A stretch of DNA of 64,000 bases from Hexactinellida sp. DTS-2022. Its lineage: Eukaryota > Porifera > Hexactinellida. The notes under the pieces were generated by a model. It worked only from the letters and a program-made list of their open reading frames with translations. It was not told the origin of the DNA and did no database searches. Positions within the stretch are counted from its first letter, which is position 1. Each line of letters begins with the position of its first letter. The stretch covers positions 434,001-498,000 of the forward strand of contig JAPNXP010000011.1 of assembly GCA_028753945.1 (NCBI GenBank). Reading direction: 5' to 3'. Positions 10,763 to 21,018 of this stretch are shown here, piece after piece. The translations under genes were made by a program, and so were the position numbers.

Positions 10763-13013
10763 ATGAAATGTGTCATAGTTGGAAATCAGTTAGGAATTTT
10801 GTTTATCATTATTTACTTAGTTAAAATTATACACTACACATGATTCTATTTAAATTATTGTACTTGTATACTAATAACTTGTTGTTCATCCTCTTTAGGG
10901 AAGTTGGAAAAACTTGTATCTATTCGGCATTCGCATTGAATTTTTTCCCACAAGGAACAAATGCATACCAGTTAGTTTCTATTCAATTTATTATTCTGCA
11001 ATCGAGTTTGCAAATATATTTAGCAAATATACTTAGAAGTTATAAAAATCACATCTATTAAAAATGAGGGACTTGTGACAACACTTAGTCAATTTCTCCA
11101 CAAACATACGCAAAGCTATTATATTTCGGAAATTAAGTAAATTATATTATATAGAGTTCAAAATATACTTTCTTTTAATCGTTATCTACAATTATTTAAT
11201 ATACGTTTATTATTATAGAATCGGCGATTATGCAGTAAATATGATGATCGAAGGAAACCCAATTTGCCTAGGACTGTGGGATACTGCCAGTAAGTTATTC
11301 TTCCTGGAAATAGCCTACATGGGCCCAGTAGCGGTCCCAGGGGGGGGCATCCGGGGCAAATGCCCCTGGTTAAAATATTTTGCCCCGGATTCCAGCCCAA
11401 TTGGTAGTATAATTACATGGAGCATGCCCCGGATTTATACTAAAAGCTGCTCTTTTACCCCGGGCTGGCCAGATCCTGCGACCGCCCCTGCGATGGGCCA
11501 GCAACGAAATTTAATTTGAGTGCTGATTTCCATGTCATTCTCAATAAATCTTGATTTAGATAAATTGTCAAAGTTATTAAAGTCTTAAAATTCTTAAACT
11601 ATGATCTTTAAACATAATTATAGCTGAAACGAATATACCGAATTTTCGAATATTCGTTCGAAATGATTGAACGAATATAGATTGAAACGGATATTCGTTG
11701 ACTACTTTTGGACAACAGCATGATTTTTATTTATCTTGGAGAGATCGTAAATATAAATTCCTACCTAAACTAGCTGATTATAATAATTAGTTAACTTGTG
11801 TCTAATACACTTTGTAACTACAGTCTACTCCGCTTAATTGGGACACATTTGATCCAGGCCTCTTGTCCCAATTAAGCGGAGATCCCAATTAACCGAAAAA
11901 TTGTTGAAAGTAGTGATCTACGTTCAACCATTTTACATTTAAACCTGTTACAACTATTCCTCCAATGCCTGCAGATCCTTTATTATACTCAACCCCATAG
12001 TATGAGACTTTTTATTCTGTGGACCATTTGAATCTTCCCCTGAACCACAAGGTCATAGACTCTGAGAAATTTCAATTTTTCGGAAATAAAAGGAAAATAC
12101 ACCCTAATTAGATATTTTGCTATGCCTTTATCAGAATTGACCAAGATTATTAGAATTTGTTCCGTTTAATCAGAATTTTATATTGTCCGAGTACCAATTT
12201 TGAACATAATTTGTTGAGTTTGTCCCGATTAAGCGGAATTTGTCCCGATTAACCGAAAATATTTAGTATTAGTTACTATGGAAAGGATTTGGTTCTTGGG
12301 GAGTTGTCCCAATTAAGCGGTGTCCCAATTAAGCGGAGTACACTGTATTATTAAACCATTGTAACATTAACAAAAACCTATTTTCCAATGTACTTTGTAT
12401 CTTGATATTGATTTAATGCTTAGTCATCCAAACGAACGAATATTCGAATATTAGTTGTTTAGAAAAAGGTTCATTCGTTACATTTCGAATATTCGTTTCA
12501 GCCCTAAACATAATATACTAAAATAATTATTAGTTTTTATTAGGCCTTCGAAAAAGGAAGACGGAAAAAACCATTAAAATTCCGAAACCTCAAAGATAAA
12601 AAATGCAATTATTTTCTTTAGATGATGATGATGAAGATAGGAAACAAAATTATGAATGCACAGATGTTTTATTGCTCGCATTCTCACTTGTAGATCCCGA
12701 ATCATTCAGTAACATAGTATCTAAATGGAATCCAGAAGTTGTACAGTATTGTCCAGGTGTACCCAAGATATTAGTAGGTACAAAAATGGATTTACGAGAT
12801 GATACGAATACGGTATCGAAGTTGAAAAAGAGAGGTTACGCCCCAATAAGCAATCCACAGGGTAGACAAGTTATGGCAGATATTGGTGCGATAGCCTATG
12901 TTGAATGCTCTGGTCTTTCAATGGAAGGAATAGACAATCTGTTTCATAATTGTGTAATCTCAGTATTAAGTAAACAGCTTAAAAGGGCTACCAAAAAGAA
13001 GTGGAAGTTTTGA
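10763..13013 (+). CDS. Atypical Rho-family GTPase, four exons, switch residues and CAAX lost
   Basis: Exons 10763-10788, 10899-10970, 11219-11289 and 12622-13013 join in frame to a 186-residue protein. The fold is that of Rac/Cdc42: MKCVIVGNQEVGKT is the P-loop, LGLWDTA precedes switch II, TKMDLRDD is the guanine-specificity loop, and VECSGL matches the SAL motif. Several key residues differ from active Rho proteins. The position of Gly12 is Gln and of Ala13 is Glu. The switch I Thr35 segment is replaced by AYQIGDY. The DTAGQ motif reads DTAND, followed by an acidic run. The C terminus is basic (KRATKKKWKF) with no cysteine, so no prenylation is expected. Exon lengths 72 and 71 match the Rac-like gene at 22639. 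Inferred: GTP-locked or nucleotide-independent signalling protein; a degenerating copy is the alternative. The frame is intact throughout. Confidence 0.82.
11619..12506. mobile_element. Non-autonomous hAT-like element with 8-bp target duplication
   Basis: Ends read (left) agctgaaacgaatat and (right, other strand) agggctgaaacgaatattcg. The flanks 11611-11618 and 12507-12514 both read AACATAAT, an 8-bp duplication typical of hAT elements. A CAGT-ended element is inserted inside. A second, truncated copy is at 57803. Confidence 0.75.
11821..12345. mobile_element. pogo/mariner-like MITE (CAGT ends) in a TA site
   Basis: Terminal repeats cagtctactccgcttaattg (left) and cagtgtactccgcttaattg (right, other strand), flanked by TA on both sides. 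About 525 bp, no transposase frame. Nested in the hAT-like element. Confidence 0.75.
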
Positions 13014-13552
13014 AGAATTCATTGAATAAATATTATAAAATATACTTTGCAAAACATTACTATTTATGGTATAAAGTAACTATAAACCTGTCTTGTTATA
13101 TTTGGTAGGCATTTAATAATTATCATTAATAAAATTTATACATCTGGATAAAGCAATTATTGACTGGTCTATGAAACTTAATTGAAGAGAGTTTTGTTAG
13201 ATATATGTGAACATGCCGCCTAAACAATATAATGTAAGGTATTTGTATACAGTGTGCACAAAAGAATTTGGATGCTGATTTGAAACTAGTTCACTATTAT
13301 TGTATACATGTTAGTTCAAATAATTTTACTAAAAAAAGTTAAAACTCCTGACAGAAAATGTTAGCCATCAACTGGAATAATTTGTGAGCCATACAATCAC
13401 ATATTTCTCTATATACAATATAATACAATTAATGTATAGGTTGATCACTTTAATGCAAATGCGTAATATACTTTCAATTTAATGGGTTTCAACCAAATGA
13501 ATTTAAATAATAAGATATTTTTGTATGATGTATATTATGATATATTTGACTA

Positions 13553-13739
13553 CAGTAGAGCCTCTGAACAACGGACACCTTGGGACCGGAACCGTTGTCC
13601 GTTATTTAGAGGTTGTCCGCTATTTAGAGGTTGCTTTTCTATTAGACATATGCTAATTAAATAAATCCGTGCCACGAGGGTTGTCCGTTATTTAGAGGTT
13701 GTCCGCTATTTGGAGTGTCCGTTATGGGAGGCTCCACTG
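13553..13739. mobile_element. CAGT-ended MITE in a TA site
   Basis: Left end CAGTAGAGCCTCTGAACAAC; right end on the other strand CAGTGGAGCCTCCCATAACG; TA on both flanks. Interior repeats the phrase gttgtccgttatttagagg. 187 bp. Confidence 0.75.
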
Positions 13740-13931
13740 TATAGCCAAAATGTGATTACTATAATATTGTATTACAAGAAATTATTTTCTTACAACAATC
13801 TTAATTTGGTTACAATTTCTTACATTGGGACAATATCTGTAAGATATTTAGGAGACATGATAATTTGAATTATTTAGCTTACTGACTATCTTCTTCTTAA
13901 GATAGGACTAGAAAAGATATGAATATGTTTA

Positions 13932-13939
13932 TATAAATA
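13932..13939 (+). promoter_or_regulatory. TATA box of the 13993 membrane-protein gene
   Basis: TATAAATA, 61 bp upstream of the ATG, within the spacing seen for other receptor-like genes here. Confidence 0.5.
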
Positions 13940-13992
13940 GATGATACAAAATAATAAATTTAATTCCCCAAAACTAAATTAATAACTCAAAA

Positions 13993-15081
13993 ATGCTTTT
14001 TCAATTATCGGTAAGAAACTATCCAATTGAACCACTATTTCTATCAAGCATAACGCTACCATTCTCATTATTGGCACTATTTGTACTGATTTACAAAATC
14101 AATGAAAGATTTACATTAAATAAAAGAAAAAAACTATTCTCACCTGAAATACTCTATAAACAATCCTATCTAAACGAATTAAAAAATCTTAACGTCAAAT
14201 TAATGATCTCTAACTTCATCATTGTCATTCTATTGATAGAATTTGTCGATAGTTTGTTCTATCTTTTAATTTTGATTCCTAGTTGGGGGGATTATTTTGG
14301 TAAGGAAAATTATCCTTTATTTTTGTTTACTAATCGTATAGGTACCTACTTAGAATGCATCCAATTTCCATTAAGATTCACGCTTTTACCAGTTTTGTCT
14401 CTATTAATGAATTTCCTATGGTTAATCTATAGAAATCTCGAATTCAAGTATACATGTATTAGATGGATAACATACATAATTGTTAGAACTTTCATAATTG
14501 GAACTGCTAACTATATGGGAATTAATCTGACCATAGAAACAATTGGTGACTACAAGATTCTGTTGAATTTGATATTCTCTTTTATATATGTGTGTTTATA
14601 TATTTTTGACTTCATTCAATTCGTGTATTTTACCAGAAGATTCTATTTACATCTCAAAAGTAAGGAAAAGGAAATTGGTCTATTTTATTATGATCGAAAG
14701 GCTTACCTTGATAGTAAGTATGTACGCAAACACTTTAAGAGAGCAAGTATTTCTGTTGTTATTGCTTTGTTTTTCTTTTCATTCGGATTTGGTATATGGC
14801 AATTCTCAATATTTTTTGTTGAACTTTCAAATCTTACAGAAATTCAAGTTTATAATTTTATTGTGCCAATTGTGTCTATTATAATTAGTTTTATAGCTAT
14901 GCCTTCACTTATGGCATTTAAACTTCTGATTATTTGTAATTATTTTTATATTTTCTTTATATCTATTCTTAAGTCCATCAGAAATAGACAGAAGTTTGCT
15001 AACATCAACAAAGAGATCAAACCCTTAATTGAGAAGTATCATAACAAATTTTTTAACACACGTACATCCAATTATGTATAG
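13993..15081 (+). CDS. Multipass membrane protein, distant relative of the 28-53 kb 7TM family
   Basis: Single exon, 362 residues, no intron signals needed. About seven hydrophobic segments are visible, near residues 17-38, 70-96, 125-150, 157-177, 182-212, 252-275 and 290-330. The layout resembles the 7TM genes downstream: a basic loop after segment 1, YLNELKNLNVKLMISNF before segment 2 (compare HLEAINSKVEYYKSLF), and FIQFVYFTRRFYLHLKSKEK after segment 5 (compare IIQLCFTFRYSRRLIRVFNW), followed by KYVRKHFKRA (compare KALRHLKRF). These are visual matches only. A TATA box precedes it. Function unknown; a receptor role is inferred from topology. The strongly conserved SLNYN and NLSTIPYLL motifs of the main family are absent. 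Confidence 0.72.
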   Translation: MLFQLSVRNYPIEPLFLSSITLPFSLLALFVLIYKINERFTLNKRKKLFSPEILYKQSYLNELKNLNVKLMISNFIIVILLIEFVDSLFYLLILIPSWGDYFGKENYPLFLFTNRIGTYLECIQFPLRFTLLPVLSLLMNFLWLIYRNLEFKYTCIRWITYIIVRTFIIGTANYMGINLTIETIGDYKILLNLIFSFIYVCLYIFDFIQFVYFTRRFYLHLKSKEKEIGLFYYDRKAYLDSKYVRKHFKRASISVVIALFFFSFGFGIWQFSIFFVELSNLTEIQVYNFIVPIVSIIISFIAMPSLMAFKLLIICNYFYIFFISILKSIRNRQKFANINKEIKPLIEKYHNKFFNTRTSNYV

Positions 15082-16628
15082 TGTTGTTTTTATTATAGTT
15101 GTTTTATATAATGTGTTTGTATTAAATTTATATGTTAACTCTTTCTTTTATTTTTGGTTTTCTCAAAAAAACGGTGATACAAAACAAGAATTATTCAGCT
15201 ATAAATTATTTCAAGTTTACTCAATTCTAATTTATCAATGTATTAAATTATTTCTTTGTTAAATTATATTACAGTAAACTTAATATAACAACTGGTAATA
15301 GGGTCAATAAATTTACAGTACGGAATTAAGTCTTACAATCCCGGGATTTTGAGTTTATTAACTTTATTACAATCTTATGGATTGAATGAGTTGTTCTTTT
15401 GGTGAATTAAATTAATAGTTAGTTACAACAACTAAAGTACAACCAATGAAATATGATAATGGAATACCCTCTAGTAGAAATTGAAATTATTCATCCTGAA
15501 ATAGAAACATTATCCATTTGCTATAAAATCATAACTTCCAGAATCTAGTGATAATAGACTGAATACTATCAGTGATTCTACTTCTAACACAAATCTCTCG
15601 AAATCAACATCTGGTACGACACGAATCACAATAAAGTTCGTAATTCATTCCCAAATAGAGTGACTTCATCAAATCTTCCTATACATTCAGAAACTAACAT
15701 TACACATCCTCAAATAATAACACTTTATTTTTCTCATTCAATACTAACTCCACACTCTTGTTCACTCAAATTCCACCCCAAACTATCATATCTTCCCCAC
15801 CAGGGTTACTATGCAGTGTTGTCTCAATTTGTCTCAATATTGCAGTATCATGTAATAATATTGCACCATTTATCAGTTTATTATACAGCCACTTGTAAAT
15901 ACGCTCCTAATCCTGGTATGATCCAATTTTTATCGCCTAAATCACAAATTAATGTTACGTACTTACGGTATAGGAGGGCCGAGGGGATTCCAAATTTTTA
16001 CGCTCCTAAATTCAAATTTTCCAAACATATAATGCTCCAAAAGGAGCGTCTCGCGCTCCTGGATAATTCCTTGCATTTGATACTCAAGTATATATCAACG
16101 CCAATATAGAAGAACTCTATAACTCCCAATATAATCTCATTATAACTTACTTTGAGAATAATTGCAATTTCTATATTATAATATTCATATTTAGTACATA
16201 TTACTACTTGTTTATGATTGTAAGTATGTATACTGAGTGCTAATTAATTATCCACAACAAACATCTAAAAACTAGGCATTAATGTCAGTTTAAAATAATG
16301 TTATAGTCAACAGAACATCTGCTTAAAAATAGTACAAATGTTCTATTTCATAATGCAAAAAAAGAAATATGCTTTAGTTTTCAGATTAATACGGAGTATA
16401 AATTTATTTTTATCTCTGCCATCCCTCAAATAATTTTAAATGAGAATTTGATGGTGTTCAAGCATTTAATTTAAATTATACCTAATCTACCTAAAAGGTC
16501 TCTAATTACACATTAATTATTCAATTTGATATGTGCAAGTTCACTAGGTATTATAATGGCATTCATATATATATAGTGACAATCCTACATAGTAATTACT
16601 AAGTTTTGTATTTACTATCATAGATAAA
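15082..16628. other. Intergenic; possible decayed coding remnants and a hAT-like MITE
   Basis: Around 15470-15780 short stretches in different frames look coding (for example EIEIIHPEIETLSICYKI, then a Ser/Thr/Asn-rich stretch), which may be the remains of a lost 3' exon or gene. 15803-16064 is a diverged copy of the CAGGGTTA-ended MITE. The remainder up to the TATA-like run near 16566 shows nothing. Confidence 0.35.
15803..16064. mobile_element. hAT-like MITE, AGGAGCGC variant
   Basis: Begins ccagggttactatgcag and ends with gcgctcctggataattcc, whose reverse complement resembles the left end of the copy at 25197. Interior has gctcctaaa and aaaaggagcg words. Diverged. Confidence 0.5.
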
Positions 16629-18619
16629 ATGTCATCATACTTCCAGCTCTTCACTATGAGTGAATATATGATAGGACTTGGCAATTTTAAGTACGCATTT
16701 ACAACTACCTTTTTAATAGACATTATAATTGCTTTGGTAATGATGCCTTTTATTTTACGCTTGTCAGGTCAATTGTTAATTCAAGTTATAAAATACCGAT
16801 TGACGATTCGAAGTGTTAATGATCCATCGGACTATATTCCATATTACGAGCATTATCGATTATTCTTCTGTGTTCTGTTGGCAATGATGTGTTTCAATGT
16901 GGTTAACCTAATAAAGGCGTTCTATCTGTTGAAGGGATTGTTTCTCTATGTTATAGATCCTATAACTCTAAGTATTGTTTTGTGTTTTTGGTCCGCATTT
17001 CAAGATGCAATAATTTCATTTGGAATAATTTCAATGGTGCAAGTTATGTATTATTTGAAAAATAAAAAATTCAATTTTCTAAATTATTTTTCGCTAATTA
17101 TTCTCCGATTTGTTTGGGTATTTGTTTTACTATCAGGTGTTTTACCTAATTTTTTATTCAATTACTTGTATTATGATCATAATTATTATAATGATTATAA
17201 TGGTGTGTATACTGTACTGTCTATACTATACACTATTTCGTTTTCTCCTCTTATACAATTTGACTCTATAATTCGCTTCATTCTTATATTTCGAATTGCA
17301 AAGGAAGCGAATGATCTTGTTAAAATGCGAATCAATCCATTATTGGATGACTCAGAGGTTAGACGGTTGATGAATCATGAGAAAATTGAAAATATGTATC
17401 GTGCTTCTACTTTTTTCAGATTTCTATCTTGGGGCAATTTTTTACTAGCGTTATTGTATCTTATTCCTTCCTTTCTCCAATTTTTTTCACAGATTTTAAT
17501 ATATTCAGGCTACCAAGTTCCTCAGCCCGTTTATGTGCTCTTATACTATTATTATGTGTTATTCATTGAACTTGTATACATATTAACCAGTGTATTATAC
17601 TGCATATTTTTTCTGTTGCTATGGAAATTGTATGGTTCACAACGAAAATCTAGATTTTCTGGTTTCAGTCACTTCAACAAACCCCCTAATGTTAGCTCAG
17701 GTGTAGAGACAACCCCTATTCTCATGCCAATTAATCTTGTTGGGTCACAAGTTCGAAAGATATTTCTTCGATTCTACTGTATTTCTATAGTGTTTATTAG
17801 TGTCATCATTGTTGCTTTTATCACTCCTCTCCTAATTAACAGTTGGAAATCAACAATATGTTTAGATAAGGCCAACTATTATATGTTGGATGAGTCAAAT
17901 TTATTTAAAGCAATGTATTCATGTTCATATGTTACTATTTCATTTCCTAAATATGTACAATCTGAATTATATTGTCAAGACTTATATTTTGCAAGCATTC
18001 AGCCAAACTTTACTAATAAATCGAAAGTTTATACCATAAAACCATACCAATACTACTACAAATACAAATATGTCGTTTATTGGGTACCACAGAATTCCAC
18101 CCTATATGGATTTACAAATGTGACAGGTAATATTTCATTTATTTTTCCTACAGAAATTCCATGTTATGAACTTTTCAATGAGGAAATTTATAATCCAATA
18201 AATCCCAGTTTGCATTTTGATTGTTACCAACTATACCCCAAAATAATCCAAATATTTCTTGTCATGATAACTCATGCGACACTATGAAAATTAATTTTAA
18301 CCAATCAGGAATGATTAATTTCTCATTGGATTATAATCACGGGATGAGTTTCGATATTCAAATGGATGTGGATGAACCGGCAGCATTATGCAATAAAATA
18401 AAGGCTTTAAACCAAACACGATTTGATATGGATTATAATTTGATTCTCAACGAAGTTTCTATTGATAATAACGACACCATAAATTATCCTTTCGATTCAT
18501 GTTGTATTACATTTATATGTGAGATACCATTCTACTACCCATTGGGAATTGCATTGGGAACATTGGTTACCTTCCCAATTTATCTCTTTGCTGCTGTTAT
18601 CTATATACATAGGCATTAA
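16629..18619 (+). CDS. Large multipass membrane protein with a C-terminal ectodomain, one frameshift
   Basis: The first frame (16629-18287) gives 552 residues; a frame one base lower continues to 18619. Conceptually about 660 residues. Hydrophobic segments occur near residues 30-55, 77-103, 110-140, 150-182, 195-225, 268-300, 307-335 and 380-400. The loop FRIAKEANDLVKMRINPLL before a basic stretch recalls the third inner loop of the 7TM family. After the eighth segment comes a Cys- and Asn-rich region of about 215 residues with several N-glycosylation sequons, then a last segment (YPLGIALGTLVTFPIYLFAA). The frame change falls between 18221 and 18287; a one-base change in the run at 18235-18242 would explain it. 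It may be a sequencing error or a real lesion, since coding quality is good on both sides. Function unknown. Confidence 0.65.
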
Positions 18620-19845
18620 TTTATTATTACGTATGTGTATTTATTTAGAATGTATTATGTATGTAATTTGTACTCCAATTTTTAGTTGTAGAACAGTTTT
18701 TAGGTATTATATAATTATTCCCCCGGTTTCTGAATAAAGCGTATTTAAATTTACTTAACCATTGTTTGTAAATATTTTTGTATGTAGTATTTACTTATTA
18801 ATATTATAATAACAATATTTGTTTAAATTGGGCAAGGGTGGGGTTGGCTAACCGATCTGAGGCTACGGTTACAATTCGATTTCTCGCCACGGTTAACCGG
18901 TTAACCGCCCATCCTAATCAATACAATAAATCCTTTATAAAAATTTGATTAGACTTCAGAATAAGACTCAGGTGTATAAAGTATAACTGCATAAGAATAT
19001 TAAATGATAAATTTCGTGCTTTAGGTAAATTTAAATCAATGTTGTCCAATAAAATTTATTAAGTGGTGATGTGAAATGGAATTAGGACTACATATTCTGA
19101 TAAAATTCAAAAATCTTTAATACTTTATACATTAATTTCCCAATAACTCTGCTGTTATTCAACAGACCGGCTAACTGGTTAATAAAATCTCTAACCGTTA
19201 ACTGATGTCAGCAACGGTTAACCGGTTAACCGAATCCAGCCTTTAATTATTGGGATACTCCCGAGGAGCGAGGAGAGTTTAACACAAAATATTTGAATAC
19301 GCAAACCAAGGAACTTTTTATGAATCTACAAGGTGCCCGTTATTCTACTGTATTGGAATTAGAAGAATAATCTTCTAAAAGTTTAATTACTATACAATTT
19401 TTATGCGGTGATAAGAACCACTAAATCCTACAGATTATTTTTAGAGCTTGTACATTAATCCACTAAAAATGACCCATAAATCATCCCATTTCAATATTTG
19501 GTCTTATAGTCTTTTCATTAGTCAAATGATAGTAACTTGGTTAAACCATAGCCTATAGTTAAACAAAGCAGCAAAGATTTGCACCACCATGATAAAGTTA
19601 CTTTTTATGAGAGTATGAAGTTGAAATACGTTTCCGCTTTGTGTATACTTATTGTGCATAGAGGTTGTAATAATTTTATTAATTTCCACACAAAATCCTG
19701 CTAAAATAACTATTATTTTAACCAAATAATATAATTCCACATAACCGAAGAATTTACTTTTTCATAAAAATTTACTATTTAGAATTCATTAATAATTCAA
19801 TCACTACCAGTTATGTTAATGAATAAAATATGTAAATCAACAAAT
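18620..19845. other. Intergenic with one hAT-like element
   Basis: Contains the element at 18833-19244. The rest is AT-rich with no recognised feature; the short minus-strand frame near 19522-19740 is not supported. Confidence 0.5.
18833..19244. mobile_element. hAT-like MITE rich in GGTTAACCGG
   Basis: Left end aagggtggggttggctaacc, right end on the other strand aaaggctggattcggttaac. Both ends carry the palindromic word ggttaaccggttaacc. About 410 bp, no coding capacity. Confidence 0.65.
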
Positions 19846-21018
19846 TCAAAACCTGACACCTGCCTTCATCCTCTTCTCTTGAGCTAATCTCTCTCGCAAT
19901 TGTAACTTTGTACAGCCATTGATTTCATAATGCATTATATCTTCTGGCGTATAAAATGGAATGGGTCGCTGTATTTTCTTTCCTCGCAAGCAGTCATCAC
20001 TGAGTGAAATGACTTTATTCAATGATCTGACCATATTCTTTTGATCTCTTCTATTTATGGTAGAAGAGTATTGCTTATTTTGCTTCAAATTTGGTTTGTC
20101 TCTTTGAGAATTGGATGTTTTGTGTTGTACAGGATTACCAGGGACAAAATTCTCACTTCGTCTCAGATTAGGTGATTTTGGTTTTTCAATCTGTGGTTTA
20201 ACTTTTTCATTTGGTCGTGGGAACAGTTTATCTAATCTCAATTTTTCATTCTCAACTGCTTTCTTGATACCTTCGATTTCCTTCCGTATTTCCTCTTCCT
20301 GATCAAATAGGATTCTCTGGTGTTCTTCTTCCTCACTGTTGTGTTGTCTCCATTGAATCAATGGGAATAATTTATGAAGATTTGGCTTGTCTGGGTTTTC
20401 ACACTTTAATTCTGCCCACGTAACATTACCAGTTACCGTAGAGTATATAACGATGTCATCATCTTCAGGTATACCCTCGCAATACACTCTTGGCTCATGG
20501 TGATCGTAGTCATCAGGATGTTGGAAACAAAAGCAGAGTGGATGTAATTTATTTGGGAGCAAAGGTTCAGGCGCTAACAGACTTAATCGCTGCGTAATAT
20601 TGCGTAAATCTTCTTCTATTGAAGTATCTACTATTTCTGGTTTTATAATAGGGTAACTCTGATGGTCATTTGGAATGGGTGAGGTTAATTGAGACGGTAC
20701 TATTGATAACTCATCATCCGCTGATAAAAATGTGGTAACCAATGGGGCGACAAATTCTTCTTTACTAAACTCATTATCGCCATAAGTGGTTAAGAGTTTC
20801 GTATCCTCATTTTCAAATGTTCCTTGGAATTTATTGCTAGGACTTTCACTTGAGTTATATGAACTCGTTTGTGATGATGTATTTGGTAATTCTTCACTCA
20901 GCCATCTATCATCATTCATGGATAAATTTGTGATATCAATTGGACTAATAGATTCTTCTTTACTGAATTCAATATCATTTGTATAATTGAATTCAATTCG
21001 TGGCAATTCTCCACTCAT
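19846..21018 (-). CDS. Charged, mostly disordered protein of unknown function
   Basis: 390 residues from the ATG at 21016-21018 (MSGELPRIEFNY); the longer frame would need a GTG start. Residues 1-150 are Ser/Asp/Glu-rich and look disordered, with two similar stretches (EFSKEESISPIDITNLSMND and EFSKEEFVAPLVTTFLSADD), suggesting an internal duplication. Residues about 160-220 form the only globular-looking part: a Cys/His cluster (CFCFQHPDDYDHHEPRVYC) followed by an aromatic segment (IVIYSTVTGNVTWAELKC) that could be a small fold or metal site. Residues 225-265 are a charged helix or coiled coil. The rest is basic. No family recognised. An acceptor-like sequence upstream was not seen. Confidence 0.6.
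   Translation of the reverse strand: MSGELPRIEFNYTNDIEFSKEESISPIDITNLSMNDDRWLSEELPNTSSQTSSYNSSESPSNKFQGTFENEDTKLLTTYGDNEFSKEEFVAPLVTTFLSADDELSIVPSQLTSPIPNDHQSYPIIKPEIVDTSIEEDLRNITQRLSLLAPEPLLPNKLHPLCFCFQHPDDYDHHEPRVYCEGIPEDDDIVIYSTVTGNVTWAELKCENPDKPNLHKLFPLIQWRQHNSEEEEHQRILFDQEEEIRKEIEGIKKAVENEKLRLDKLFPRPNEKVKPQIEKPKSPNLRRSENFVPGNPVQHKTSNSQRDKPNLKQNKQYSSTINRRDQKNMVRSLNKVISLSDDCLRGKKIQRPIPFYTPEDIMHYEINGCTKLQLRERLAQEKRMKAGVRF

Larger units (their letters stand above)
11290..12621 (+). other. Intron 3 of the atypical Rho gene, filled by nested transposons
   Basis: From gtaagt at 11290 to the acceptor ttctttag at 12614-12621. Holds a short GC-rich repeat around 11320-11520 and a hAT-like element (11619-12506) that itself contains a CAGT-ended element (11821-12345). 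Confidence 0.7.
13014..13992. other. Intergenic with one CAGT-ended MITE
   Basis: AT-rich; apart from the element at 13553-13739 and the TATA box at 13932, nothing recognised. Confidence 0.5.

Noticed and set aside
15660-16109. 149-codon frame
   Set aside because: GTG start, runs into a hAT-like MITE, no fold or homology; only the first part might be a coding relic.
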